Source: Syntrophales bacterium
GTDB taxonomy: Bacteria; Desulfobacterota; Syntrophia; Syntrophales; UBA2251
Direction of reading: 5' to 3'
Length of the DNA: 9,712 nucleotides
NCBI GenBank assembly: GCA_023230905.1
Contig: JALNWL010000088.1
Location: 1 to 9,712, forward strand
The notes under the pieces are model-generated. The model had not been told where the DNA came from and searched no databases. It saw only the letters and a program-made list of their open reading frames with translations. Both the position numbers and the translations under genes were made by a program. Of the stretch, positions 1-7,363 are shown piece by piece. Numbering within the stretch: the stretch's first letter is position 1; every line of letters begins with the position of its first letter.

Positions 1-2
1 CG

Positions 3-1070
3 ATGGATTTTCTGCGGATCAAGGCGGGACCGAGGGCGTATGAGCAGCTCATGGACGGCGGCGGCGTCTGGGACCGCATCTCGACCTATTTCGGGCCGGC
101 GGCGGGTCCACGCTGGCTGGTCGCCCAAGGGTTCGATCTCACGCTGATGAAGGAGGGTCTGCTCGGTCGCGCCCTGCCGGTGTGGCTCGTCGGCTCCTCC
201 GCGGGCGCCTGGCGCTTCGCCGCCTGGCTGCAGCCCGAACCGGAGAAGAGCTACGCGGCGTTGCGGGAGGCCTACACAGGGGTGACTTATGCCCGGGGCG
301 ACACGCCGGATACGATTCTCGACAAGCTCCTGAACGTCATCAACGCCTATATCGAGGACGACGCGCTGCCCTTCGCCCTGAACCACAAGCGCTACCGCCT
401 GGCCATCCTCACGGCCCGCACGCGTCACCTGGCGGCCTCCGAGATCGGCTGGATCCAGAAGGGGGGCCTGGCCCTGTGCCTGCTCGGCAACATGATCAGC
501 CGTACGAATCTCGCCCGCTTCGCCGAGCGGGTTGTGTTCTTCCACGGACCCCGCCCGCCCGCCTTCTGCACGCACCCGGAGTTCCAGGGCCGTTTCATTG
601 GTCTTTCTCCGAACAATTTCAAACAGGCGGTGATGGCCTCCGGCGCGATTCCGCTGGTCGTCGCCGGCGTCCGGGACATCTTCGGCGCACCCCGGGGGGT
701 TTACCGCGACGGGGGACTGATCGACTATCACCTGAGCCATGATTACTCGTCGCGGCCGGACGATCTCGTCCTGTTCTTCCATCACCAGGAGCGCATCGTC
801 CCCGGCTGGCTCGACAAGAAGCTTCCCCGCCGTCAGCCCACCCCGGAAGCCCTGGAGCGGGTCCTGATGGTGTTTCCATCCGAGGCCTTCCTCGCGCGGC
901 TTCCCTACGGAAAGGTGCCCGACCGGGACGACTTCCTGACCTTCATCAATGAACCGGCGGAGCGGATCCGCTATTGGAACCGTTCCGCCGAGTTGGCGGC
1001 GCCTCTGGGGGAGATGTTCCTCGAACTGGTGGAGAGCGGCCGGATCCGCCGGTTGCTGGAGCGTTTCTGA
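3..1070 (+). CDS. Patatin-like phospholipase family protein (serine acyl hydrolase)
   Basis: A 355-residue protein of the patatin-like superfamily, whose members hydrolyse acyl esters of lipids with a Ser-Asp dyad. The nucleophile elbow G64-S-S-A-G68 gives S66 as the probable nucleophile, inside a hydrophobic strand (PVWLVGSSAGAWRF). The partner Asp is D236 in the DGG motif (YRDGGLID), with the usual A-S-G-A-I-P stretch at 212-217 before it. The oxyanion-hole loop is not the classic GGGxRG but GPAAGPRW at 31-38. I recall a bacterial patatin subfamily with GASGGPKW there and GSS(I/A)GAWRF at the nucleophile, and this protein fits that group. That subfamily begins with a segment like LRIxAGPRAY, which is present here at residues 4-13, so the ATG at 3 is plausibly the true start. 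The window edge hides any ribosome binding site. No signal peptide or membrane segment is evident, so it is probably cytoplasmic. Substrate is unknown. The next gene starts 81 bases downstream. Confidence 0.85.
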   Translation: MDFLRIKAGPRAYEQLMDGGGVWDRISTYFGPAAGPRWLVAQGFDLTLMKEGLLGRALPVWLVGSSAGAWRFAAWLQPEPEKSYAALREAYTGVTYARGDTPDTILDKLLNVINAYIEDDALPFALNHKRYRLAILTARTRHLAASEIGWIQKGGLALCLLGNMISRTNLARFAERVVFFHGPRPPAFCTHPEFQGRFIGLSPNNFKQAVMASGAIPLVVAGVRDIFGAPRGVYRDGGLIDYHLSHDYSSRPDDLVLFFHHQERIVPGWLDKKLPRRQPTPEALERVLMVFPSEAFLARLPYGKVPDRDDFLTFINEPAERIRYWNRSAELAAPLGEMFLELVESGRIRRLLERF

Positions 1071-1117
1071 ACCGAAGGCGCGGGGCCGGCGAAACGAGAG
1101 GAGCCCCTCCCGGACAA

Positions 1118-1137
1118 GCGGCGCCCCGCGGGGCCGC
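1118..1137. promoter_or_regulatory. GC-rich imperfect inverted repeat just upstream of the prenyltransferase RBS
   Basis: The sequence GCGGCGCCCCGCGGGGCCGC can fold as GCGG, a two-base bulge (CG), CCC, a CGCG loop, then GGGCCGC. It ends only three bases before the AAGGAG site of the next gene. No T-run follows, so it is not a standard intrinsic terminator. It could affect translation initiation of the prenyltransferase mRNA, or be chance pairing in GC-rich spacer DNA. Confidence 0.25.
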
Positions 1138-1140
1138 GGA

Positions 1141-1146
1141 AAGGAG
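1141..1146 (+). promoter_or_regulatory. Ribosome binding site of the UbiA-family prenyltransferase
   Basis: AAGGAG lies 5 bases before the ATG at 1152. It supports this start for the prenyltransferase gene. Confidence 0.8.
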
Positions 1147-1151
1147 ATTTC

Positions 1152-2063
1152 ATGAAACTCAAGGGGGTGATTACGGTCGTCCGCGTCCCCTTCCTGATCC
1201 TCGCGCTGATCCTGGGGATTCTGGGGGCCGCGGTGGCCTGGTACGAAGCGAAACGATTTGGATCGCCGTTTCACCCGGGATACGCGCTCCTGGCGACATT
1301 CGGCCTAGTGGTCGCCCACGCGGCGGTGAACATCTTCAACGATTACTTCGACTGCCGGAGCGGTCTCGACTTCAAGACCCGCCGGACCCCCTTCAGCGGG
1401 GGAAGCGGCGCCATCCCGCAGGGGCTGTTGACAATTCGGGAAGCCCTGTGGCTCGGCATCGGCTGCCTCGTCATCATCATCCCGATCGGCCTCTTCTTCA
1501 CGTGGGCGGCGGGGTGGAAAATGGTGCCGCTTCTGGTTCTGGCGCTCTGCCTGATCGTCCTGTACACCCCGCTCATCCTGAAGATGGGCTACCCCGAATG
1601 GTCCCCCGGCCTCGGACTCGGCATCCTGCCAGTGATGGGGGCCTATTTCGTCCATACCGGCGATTACACGGCCAGCGCCTTCATCGCTTCGATGCCGTCT
1701 TTCTTCCTGGTTCACAATCTGCTCCTGCTCAACGAATTTCCGGACGTTGAAGCGGACTGGACCGTGCGGAGAAGAACCCTGCCGATCGTTCTCGGCAAGC
1801 GGAACGCCGCCGTCTTTTTTTCCGCGGTCCTGCTCTTGACCTACCTCTGGATCCTCTGGGCAGTGATGCGGCAGTTCATGCCCGTCTACGCGCTGCTCGC
1901 GCTGCTGACGCTGCCCCTCGCCATCCAGGTGATCCGGGGGACGTTCCGGTATGACGAGCGGGAGGTCTTCATGACGGTCATGACGAAGAATGTCCAGGTC
2001 GTGCTGGCGACCCAGGCGCTCTTGGCCGCGGGATACATCCTGGGAGGGATCTTTCCCTGGTAG
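1152..2063 (+). CDS. UbiA-superfamily prenyltransferase (MenA-like)
   Basis: A 303-residue polytopic membrane protein of the UbiA prenyltransferase superfamily, which transfers an isoprenoid chain from a prenyl diphosphate to an acceptor in the cytoplasmic membrane. Both Mg-diphosphate-binding Asp motifs are present: N63-D-Y-F-D67 through D73 (the NDxxDxxxxxD pattern) and N194-E-F-P-D198-V-E-A-D202 (DxxxD). Residues TPFSGGSG (79-86) after the first motif and RRTLPIVLG (207-215) after the second resemble the MenA-like branch (1,4-dihydroxy-2-naphthoate polyprenyltransferase). About eight hydrophobic helices are visible, for example at 10-30, 43-62, 98-120, 124-143, 151-168, 180-194, 219-239 and 243-262, with a last one near 282-301. 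The start is fixed by AAGGAG five bases upstream. No other quinone-pathway gene lies in the window, so the acceptor could be a naphthoquinone precursor or another lipid. The superfamily call is firm; MenA function is inference. Confidence 0.85.
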   Translation: MKLKGVITVVRVPFLILALILGILGAAVAWYEAKRFGSPFHPGYALLATFGLVVAHAAVNIFNDYFDCRSGLDFKTRRTPFSGGSGAIPQGLLTIREALWLGIGCLVIIIPIGLFFTWAAGWKMVPLLVLALCLIVLYTPLILKMGYPEWSPGLGLGILPVMGAYFVHTGDYTASAFIASMPSFFLVHNLLLLNEFPDVEADWTVRRRTLPIVLGKRNAAVFFSAVLLLTYLWILWAVMRQFMPVYALLALLTLPLAIQVIRGTFRYDEREVFMTVMTKNVQVVLATQALLAAGYILGGIFPW

Positions 2064-2132
2064 CGGCAGGGATGACGGACCCGGACCGACGCCTGGCGCC
2101 ATCCCCCCCCCACCCGGGGAGTGGACATCCAC

Positions 2133-2138
2133 AAGGAG
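2133..2138 (+). promoter_or_regulatory. Ribosome binding site that fixes the radical SAM start
   Basis: AAGGAG lies 10 bases before the ATG at 2149. The frame is open further upstream to 1990, overlapping the prenyltransferase gene, but that extension (53 codons rich in Arg, Pro and Trp) resembles no family sequence and lacks such a site. The 2149 start is therefore preferred. Confidence 0.7.
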
Positions 2139-2148
2139 AGAGACCCCG

Positions 2149-3087
2149 ATGGCAGATCCGCTTTTCACGCAAGCCGCACGGTTGCAGGCCATGCTCGAGT
2201 CCTGCGAACTCTGTCCGCACCGCTGCCGCGTGGACCGGACGAGCGGGGAGCGGGGCGTCTGCGGACTGGGCGCTTCCGCCGTCGTGGCCAGCACCCTGGT
2301 TCATCACGGGGAGGAGCCTCCCCTTTCCGGCAGCCGAGGCGCCGGCACGATTTTTCTGGCCTCATGCAACCTGGGCTGTCCCTACTGCCAGAACTACCAG
2401 ATCAGCCGGTCGACGGCGGGGACGGTCACGGACGACGAGGGCCTGGCAGAGATCGCGCTGGCGCTCGAGAAGCGGGGGTGCCACAACGTCGAGGCCGTCA
2501 CGCCGACCCCGCAGGCCCCCCGGATCGCCGGAGCCCTCCTCGCGGCCCGGCGCCGGGGATTCGCCCTGCCGTTCGTCTACAACTGCGGCGGTTACGAAAA
2601 CCCCGAGGTCATCCGGCTTCTGGATCGCTTCGTGGAGATCTACCTGCCCGACTTCAAGTACGGCCTCGCGGAAACGGCGCTCGGGCTGGGCAACGTGCCG
2701 GACTATGTTCCCCACGCCCTCGCTTCGCTCAGGGAGATGGTCCACCAAGTCGGCGATGCACTGGAACTTCGGGAGAGGGTGGCCACGCGGGGCATCATCG
2801 TCCGCCACCTGGTCCTTCCGGGTCACGTGGCCAACAGCCTGGCGGTTCTGAAGCTGATCCGCGAGAATGTCTCGACGGCCGTCCCCTTAAGCCTGATGTC
2901 CCAGTACACGCCGGTCCCGGCGGTGAAGGACCATCCCGACCTGGGGCGGCGCATCACCCGGGACGAGTACGACCGGGTCGTGGATGCGGCCCTGGATTGG
3001 GGCTTCTCCAATCTTTTCATCCAAGACGTGGACGACCGGGAACTGACCCCCGACTTCGACCGGGAGTCGCCCTTCCGCTGGTCCTGA
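2149..3087 (+). CDS. PflX-like radical SAM protein (COG1313 type)
   Basis: A 312-residue radical SAM protein related to pyruvate formate-lyase activating enzymes. The CxxxCxxC cluster motif that binds the SAM-cleaving [4Fe-4S] is C73-N-L-G-C77-P-Y-C80, followed by QNYQIS. An N-terminal Cys set, C19-x2-C22-x3-C26 plus C38 (CELCPHRC...GVCGLG), precedes it and may hold a second cluster or zinc. The segment HHGEEPPLSG (52-61), AVTPTPQAP and YLPDFKYG further on, and SLMSQYTPVP near the C-terminus are typical of the PflX group as I recall it. PflX proteins are widespread in anaerobes, usually without an adjacent glycyl radical enzyme, and their substrate is not established. None is encoded here. 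The AmrS (AmmeMemoRadiSam) proteins share a similar Cys arrangement and are the main alternative, but the PflX-type motifs fit better. It ends 19 bases from the stop of the convergent fusion gene. Confidence 0.85.
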   Translation: MADPLFTQAARLQAMLESCELCPHRCRVDRTSGERGVCGLGASAVVASTLVHHGEEPPLSGSRGAGTIFLASCNLGCPYCQNYQISRSTAGTVTDDEGLAEIALALEKRGCHNVEAVTPTPQAPRIAGALLAARRRGFALPFVYNCGGYENPEVIRLLDRFVEIYLPDFKYGLAETALGLGNVPDYVPHALASLREMVHQVGDALELRERVATRGIIVRHLVLPGHVANSLAVLKLIRENVSTAVPLSLMSQYTPVPAVKDHPDLGRRITRDEYDRVVDAALDWGFSNLFIQDVDDRELTPDFDRESPFRWS

Positions 3088-3106
3088 GCGGACCCGGCTT
3101 CCGTCC
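3088..3106. other. 19-base tail-to-tail junction between convergent genes
   Basis: Only 19 bases separate the TGA of the radical SAM gene (3085-3087) from the TAG of the fusion gene (3107-3109, minus strand). No hairpin plus T-run is visible here, so transcripts from either side probably run into the opposing gene or end by a factor-dependent route. Confidence 0.5.
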
Positions 3107-6100
3107 CTACCCCCAGAGGATCAGACCCGTCTCGTGCAGGGAGGACAGGCGGGGGTGAAACGGCAGGACGCGGACGCCGTAGCGGTGGGGGCCGTTCTGC
3201 CGGACCCGGTAATCGAGGGCATAGGTGAGAACGCCGTTTTCCGCGCACCCGACCATCTTCAGGGGCATGCAGTCCGGCCGGCCGGCGAAATCCGCCCCGT
3301 CCTTCCGACCGATCATCAGCTCCACGAGAATCTCCTCCGGATCCAGTTTGCCCGGATCGACGCTGGCCGTCACGTTGAGCGGCTGATCCACCATGACGGC
3401 GTCGCCATGGATCCCCTCCACGGTCACCTCGAGCAGGCGCAGGGAAGAAAATCGCATGGGGAGCTTCCGTTTCCAGTCCGCCAGCTCACGGGCCAACCGG
3501 TACTGGTCGTCGACGAGTTCACAGCTCCGTTCCGCGGAGGGGAGGTACAGATCGTGGAAGTATTCCAGAAGCATCCGCTCCGTGTTGAAGCTCGGCGCCA
3601 GGGTCCGCATGGAGCGCTTGATCATGCCGACCCATTTCTCCGGAACGCCGGACACGTCTCGATCGTAGAACAGGGGCGCCACGGTGTCCTCCAGGAGTTC
3701 ATAGAGGGCCTGGGCGTCGTCCAGGTCGGCATTCGGGGTGTCTTCGGACCGTTCCTTCACAACCGGACCGATCGTCCAGCCGTTCGTTCCGTCGAACCCT
3801 TCCGGCCACCACCCGTCGGATGTGCTCAGGTTGAGCAGGCCGTTGACCACCACCTTCTGGCCGCTCGTCCCGCTGGCCTCATAGGGACGGCGTGGCGTGT
3901 TCAGCCAGACATCGACGCCCTGAACGAGACGCCGGGCGATGCGGATGTCGTAGTTCTCGAGCAGGAAGATCTTCCCCCGGAAACGCTCGTCCCGCATGAT
4001 TTCCACGACCTGTTGGATGAGATCCCTGCCCCTGCTGTCGTTGGGGTGGGCCTTGCCGGCAAAGACGATGGCCACCGGCCGGGTGGGGTGGTTCAGAATC
4101 CGGTCCAGGCGGTCGAGATCCGACAGGATGAGGTTCGCCCGCTTGTAGGGCGCGAAGCGACGTGAGAAGCCGATCAGGAGTGCCGACGGGTTGATACGGG
4201 CGTAGAGCTCCTCCCGCCAGGTCTTGGCATAGCCGTATTTTGCCCCATGCCTGGCCACGTCATCCCGGAGGAAATTGATCAGTTGCTGCTTGAGTTCGTA
4301 ACGGGTGCGCCAGAGGAGGGCGTCTGGGATGTCCTGGACCCTCGCCCAGCGCTCCGGATCCGTCAGGTCCCGCTCCCAGTCGAGGCCGAGATACACGTCT
4401 AGGAGTTCCTTCATGCGCGGGGCGATGTAGGACATCAGGTGGGCGCCGTTCGTCACGGATCGGATGGGAAGGTCGGAGCTGTGGAACCCCTTCCAGACGT
4501 CCCGCCACATCCGCCGCGAGACCTCGCCGTGGATCCGGCTGACGGCGTTGCTCAGGTGGGCGGACTTGAGAGCGAGCACCGTCATGTAAAAGGGTTTGTC
4601 CTCGCCGCTTTCCTTGCGGCCAAGTTCCATGAACCGGGACCAGGAAATACCGCTCCACTTCACGAAACTGCCGAAGTAGTGCTCGGTGAGATCGTGATCG
4701 AAGCGTTCGTTGCCCGCCTCCACGGGGGTGTGGGTCGTGAAGACGGTGCTGCCGCGCACCACCTCGGCCGCCTCGTCGAAGGTCAGACCCTCCTCGGTCA
4801 TAAGCGCCGAGATGCGCTCGAAGATCAGGAAGGCGGAATGCCCTTCGTTGATATGGTAGACGCGGGGGGCGATCCCCAACTTCTTCAGGAGCTTCACGCC
4901 GCCGACCCCGAGGAGGATTTCCTGTTCGATGCGTGTCCGCGGATCCGAACAGTACAGGCAATCGGTGATCCTCCGGTCCTGGGGCGTGTTGCGGGGCGTA
5001 TCGGTGCTGAGCAGGTAAAGCGAGACCCGGCCGACCTTGACTTCCCAGATATTGGCATAGAGGACCCGGCCGGGCAGATCAAGAGCGATCCGGACCTCGA
5101 GCCCCCGGTCATCCTGGACAATCTGGACGGGCATGTTGGAGAAGTCGTTTTCCGGATAGTCGACGATCTGGGTGCCGTCCTTGTCGATGCTCTGGTGAAA
5201 GAAGCCCTTCTTGTAGAGCAGGCCGACGCCGACCAGCGGGATGTTCAGGTCGCTCGCCGTTTTCAGGTGGTCGCCGGACAGGGTGCCCAGGCCTCCGGAG
5301 TAGATCGGCAGGCATTCGTGGAGGCCGTATTCCGTGGAGAAGTAGGCGACGGGAGAGGCCCAGCGGATCTCCGGGCAAGCCGCCAGATTCTTGTCGGGGA
5401 GCCGGTCGTCCAGATAACCGTCGAACTGTTTGAGGATCTGGGTGTAAAGATTCATATAGCTTGCGTTCTCCGCGGCCTCGATCAGGCGTTCCGTGGAGAC
5501 CGACTCCAGCATGCGGACGGGATTGTTGCCCATCGTCCCCCAGATTCTCGGATCCAGCGAGGAAAACAGCAAGCGGGCCTGCGGGTGCCAGGTCCACCAG
5601 AGGTTATAGGCCAGCTCGCGCAACCGCTCGATCTTGCGGGGAAGGTTGGCGACGGCGGTGAACTGCCGGAAGTGGGGCTGAGTGGAGGCGGCGCCGGCGA
5701 AGGTGTGCTTCGTTTCCAGACGGTATTCCGTGGAGGTGAGCCTGACCGCCCTTTCGCGGGCAACATTCAGGGCCTTGCCGTAGGCCGCGCGGTAGTGCGC
5801 GTAGAAATCGCTCCAGTTGGCCTGACCGGCCACGTCATAGGCCTGCCGCCGCCGCTCCCGTTCCTCCTCGTCGGACCAGGACAGGCACTGGCGGAATACC
5901 TCGTAGAGCTCGCCTTCGATGGCGTCCTGGGACTGCCCCCGGCGTTTCACTAGGAGAACCCCCTTGTTTTCACCCATCCGGCTCTGCGCCCACAACCCGA
6001 ATCCTGCTTGATCCGTGGTGACCGTCGGCACGCTGTACGCCGCGCTCTCCAGGGGCGTATACCCCCAGGGTTCGTAGTAGGACGGGAAGACCCCCAAGTC

Positions 6101-7363
6101 GCACCCTGAGAGGGCCTCGTAATACGTCAGGTTGATCAGACCGTCGTGGCCGTTCAGGTAAGCGGGGACGAAGATCACGTTGACCCGGTTCTGTGCCGTG
6201 TTACGCAGACCGACGCGATTGCACGCCTCCAGAATCGGGTCGGAGGCCTCGTTATGGAGGCGGTAGGTTGCGAGCGGCGGATTGGCCGGATCGATCCGGA
6301 CCGCATCGCCCTGAAGGGCCGGGATCAGGTCGGTATGGCCGCCGATGACGAAGAGACACGCCAACACGGAAGTCCCTTCGCCCATGGCTTTTTCCAGGCG
6401 TCCCAGGGCGCCGAGAAAGATGTCGATCCCCTTGTTGCGGTACTCGTAACGCCCTGAGATCACCATAATCTTCGTCCGGGCGGGCATTTCCCGGCCGAGA
6501 AACCGGGAAGCGGCCGCCAGGAGCCTCTGGCGGGCCTTCAGGGCCGGGCCGCGGTCCTTCGTCAGATCGGGGATGTTTCCCATGTCTAGGCCGTTGGGAG
6601 TGACCAGATCCGGAGCGCGCCCCAGGAAATTCTTGGCCTCCAAGGCGGTGATGTCGCTGACCGTGGTGAAACAGTCCGCCTCCCTGGCCGAGGCCACCTC
6701 CATGGAATACTTGGCGGCGATGTTGCGGTTCGTCGCTTCGCGCTGCGGGGAAATGCTGTCCATGTCGGTGTAGATGTCCATCCCGGAACCGGCGAGGGTT
6801 CGCCCCAGCATGGTGGCGTGGGTGGTAAAGACCGTCCCGATCTCCGGGACCTGCTTCTTCAGGCACAAGAGCCCGGCGCCGCACATCCACTCGTGGAACT
6901 GGGCGACGGCCGGCAGGCCGGCCGTCCGCAACTTAAGGTTGTAGATCGTCTCGATCACCTCGCCGCAGGCATAGCTGAACATGACCGGTTCCACGTAGTC
7001 CCAGCCGCCGGCGATGGAGTCGACGCCATAGTCCTCCCAGATCCGGAACAGGAGCTGGTCCTTGTTGTAGCGCTTGCTGAAATTGACAAGGATGACCTTG
7101 GGGCGGCCGGGAATCTGCCAGCGGCCGAAGCGGCAGGGAATATCCTTGATGGCGGTTGCTTCCCGGATCCGGTTCCAGCACTCCTCGTCCGTTTCTTCGA
7201 ATTCCAGGTTGGTCTTCAGGTCCGGTCCGAAAAGGATGTAGTTCTGACCGAAGGTGCGGATCGCTTCATTGACCTTGCTCATGATAACCGTATAGATGCC
7301 GCCGACCTTGTTGCAGACTTCCCAGCTGACCTCGAACAGGTACCCTTCCCGGTTCTTCAACAT
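3107..7363 (-). CDS. Fusion of GT3 glycogen synthase and short-type GT35 alpha-glucan phosphorylase
   Basis: A 1418-residue protein joining two enzymes of alpha-glucan turnover. Residues 1-~545 are a GT3 synthase, the family that in yeast and animals adds glucose from UDP-glucose to glycogen. The start FEVSWEVCNKVGGIYTV (10-26) is characteristic. Also visible are QFHEW (H157), SGRYEYRNKG (R305, K311) and YEPWGYTPLES, whose E431 and E439 have the eight-residue spacing of yeast Gsy2 E509/E517. Residues ~565-1418 form a complete short-type phosphorylase: a DUF3417-like region (~575-670, with LRELAYNLWWTWHP), a GT35 core with YHINEGHSAFL (836-846), FAPYKRA (1070-1076) and the PLP-site EASGTSGQK (K1170), then a beta-rich tail. 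It releases glucose-1-phosphate. The ATG at 7363 has GGAGG seven bases upstream; the open frame continuing to 7933 lies inside the GH57 gene and is spurious. No ATG, GTG or TTG codon occurs in frame at residues 530-580, and the nearest methionines are M463 and M611. This supports one continuous polypeptide. Last gene of the minus-strand operon. Confidence 0.9.
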   Translation of the reverse strand: MLKNREGYLFEVSWEVCNKVGGIYTVIMSKVNEAIRTFGQNYILFGPDLKTNLEFEETDEECWNRIREATAIKDIPCRFGRWQIPGRPKVILVNFSKRYNKDQLLFRIWEDYGVDSIAGGWDYVEPVMFSYACGEVIETIYNLKLRTAGLPAVAQFHEWMCGAGLLCLKKQVPEIGTVFTTHATMLGRTLAGSGMDIYTDMDSISPQREATNRNIAAKYSMEVASAREADCFTTVSDITALEAKNFLGRAPDLVTPNGLDMGNIPDLTKDRGPALKARQRLLAAASRFLGREMPARTKIMVISGRYEYRNKGIDIFLGALGRLEKAMGEGTSVLACLFVIGGHTDLIPALQGDAVRIDPANPPLATYRLHNEASDPILEACNRVGLRNTAQNRVNVIFVPAYLNGHDGLINLTYYEALSGCDLGVFPSYYEPWGYTPLESAAYSVPTVTTDQAGFGLWAQSRMGENKGVLLVKRRGQSQDAIEGELYEVFRQCLSWSDEEERERRRQAYDVAGQANWSDFYAHYRAAYGKALNVARERAVRLTSTEYRLETKHTFAGAASTQPHFRQFTAVANLPRKIERLRELAYNLWWTWHPQARLLFSSLDPRIWGTMGNNPVRMLESVSTERLIEAAENASYMNLYTQILKQFDGYLDDRLPDKNLAACPEIRWASPVAYFSTEYGLHECLPIYSGGLGTLSGDHLKTASDLNIPLVGVGLLYKKGFFHQSIDKDGTQIVDYPENDFSNMPVQIVQDDRGLEVRIALDLPGRVLYANIWEVKVGRVSLYLLSTDTPRNTPQDRRITDCLYCSDPRTRIEQEILLGVGGVKLLKKLGIAPRVYHINEGHSAFLIFERISALMTEEGLTFDEAAEVVRGSTVFTTHTPVEAGNERFDHDLTEHYFGSFVKWSGISWSRFMELGRKESGEDKPFYMTVLALKSAHLSNAVSRIHGEVSRRMWRDVWKGFHSSDLPIRSVTNGAHLMSYIAPRMKELLDVYLGLDWERDLTDPERWARVQDIPDALLWRTRYELKQQLINFLRDDVARHGAKYGYAKTWREELYARINPSALLIGFSRRFAPYKRANLILSDLDRLDRILNHPTRPVAIVFAGKAHPNDSRGRDLIQQVVEIMRDERFRGKIFLLENYDIRIARRLVQGVDVWLNTPRRPYEASGTSGQKVVVNGLLNLSTSDGWWPEGFDGTNGWTIGPVVKERSEDTPNADLDDAQALYELLEDTVAPLFYDRDVSGVPEKWVGMIKRSMRTLAPSFNTERMLLEYFHDLYLPSAERSCELVDDQYRLARELADWKRKLPMRFSSLRLLEVTVEGIHGDAVMVDQPLNVTASVDPGKLDPEEILVELMIGRKDGADFAGRPDCMPLKMVGCAENGVLTYALDYRVRQNGPHRYGVRVLPFHPRLSSLHETGLILWG

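Noticed and set aside
1428..1456. TTGACA resembling a -35 promoter element inside the prenyltransferase gene
   Set aside because: At 17 bases spacing the next hexamer is GCTCGG, with no resemblance to TATAAT; chance match in coding sequence.
2103..2111. Run of nine C residues upstream of the radical SAM gene, a possible phase-variation tract
   Set aside because: It lies in the 85-base spacer, outside the coding sequence and 22 bases before the RBS, so length changes would not shift a reading frame, and no promoter elements flank it.
2121..2132. Small inverted repeat GTGG-ACAT-CCAC before the radical SAM RBS
   Set aside because: A four-base stem with a four-base loop is too weak to call a regulatory structure in GC-rich DNA.
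1305..2294. Minus-strand open frame of 329 codons opposite the prenyltransferase
   Set aside because: The translation is a string of charged residues and Pro/Gln without domain features, and the UbiA frame on the other strand is unmistakable.
3088..3106. Possible bidirectional terminator between the convergent genes
   Set aside because: The 19-base spacer has no convincing stem and no T-run on either strand.
4439..5953. Plus-strand open frame of 504 codons opposite the fusion gene
   Set aside because: It is antisense to strongly conserved GT3/GT35 coding sequence, has no recognisable motif, and is explained by GC-rich codon use that leaves antisense frames open.
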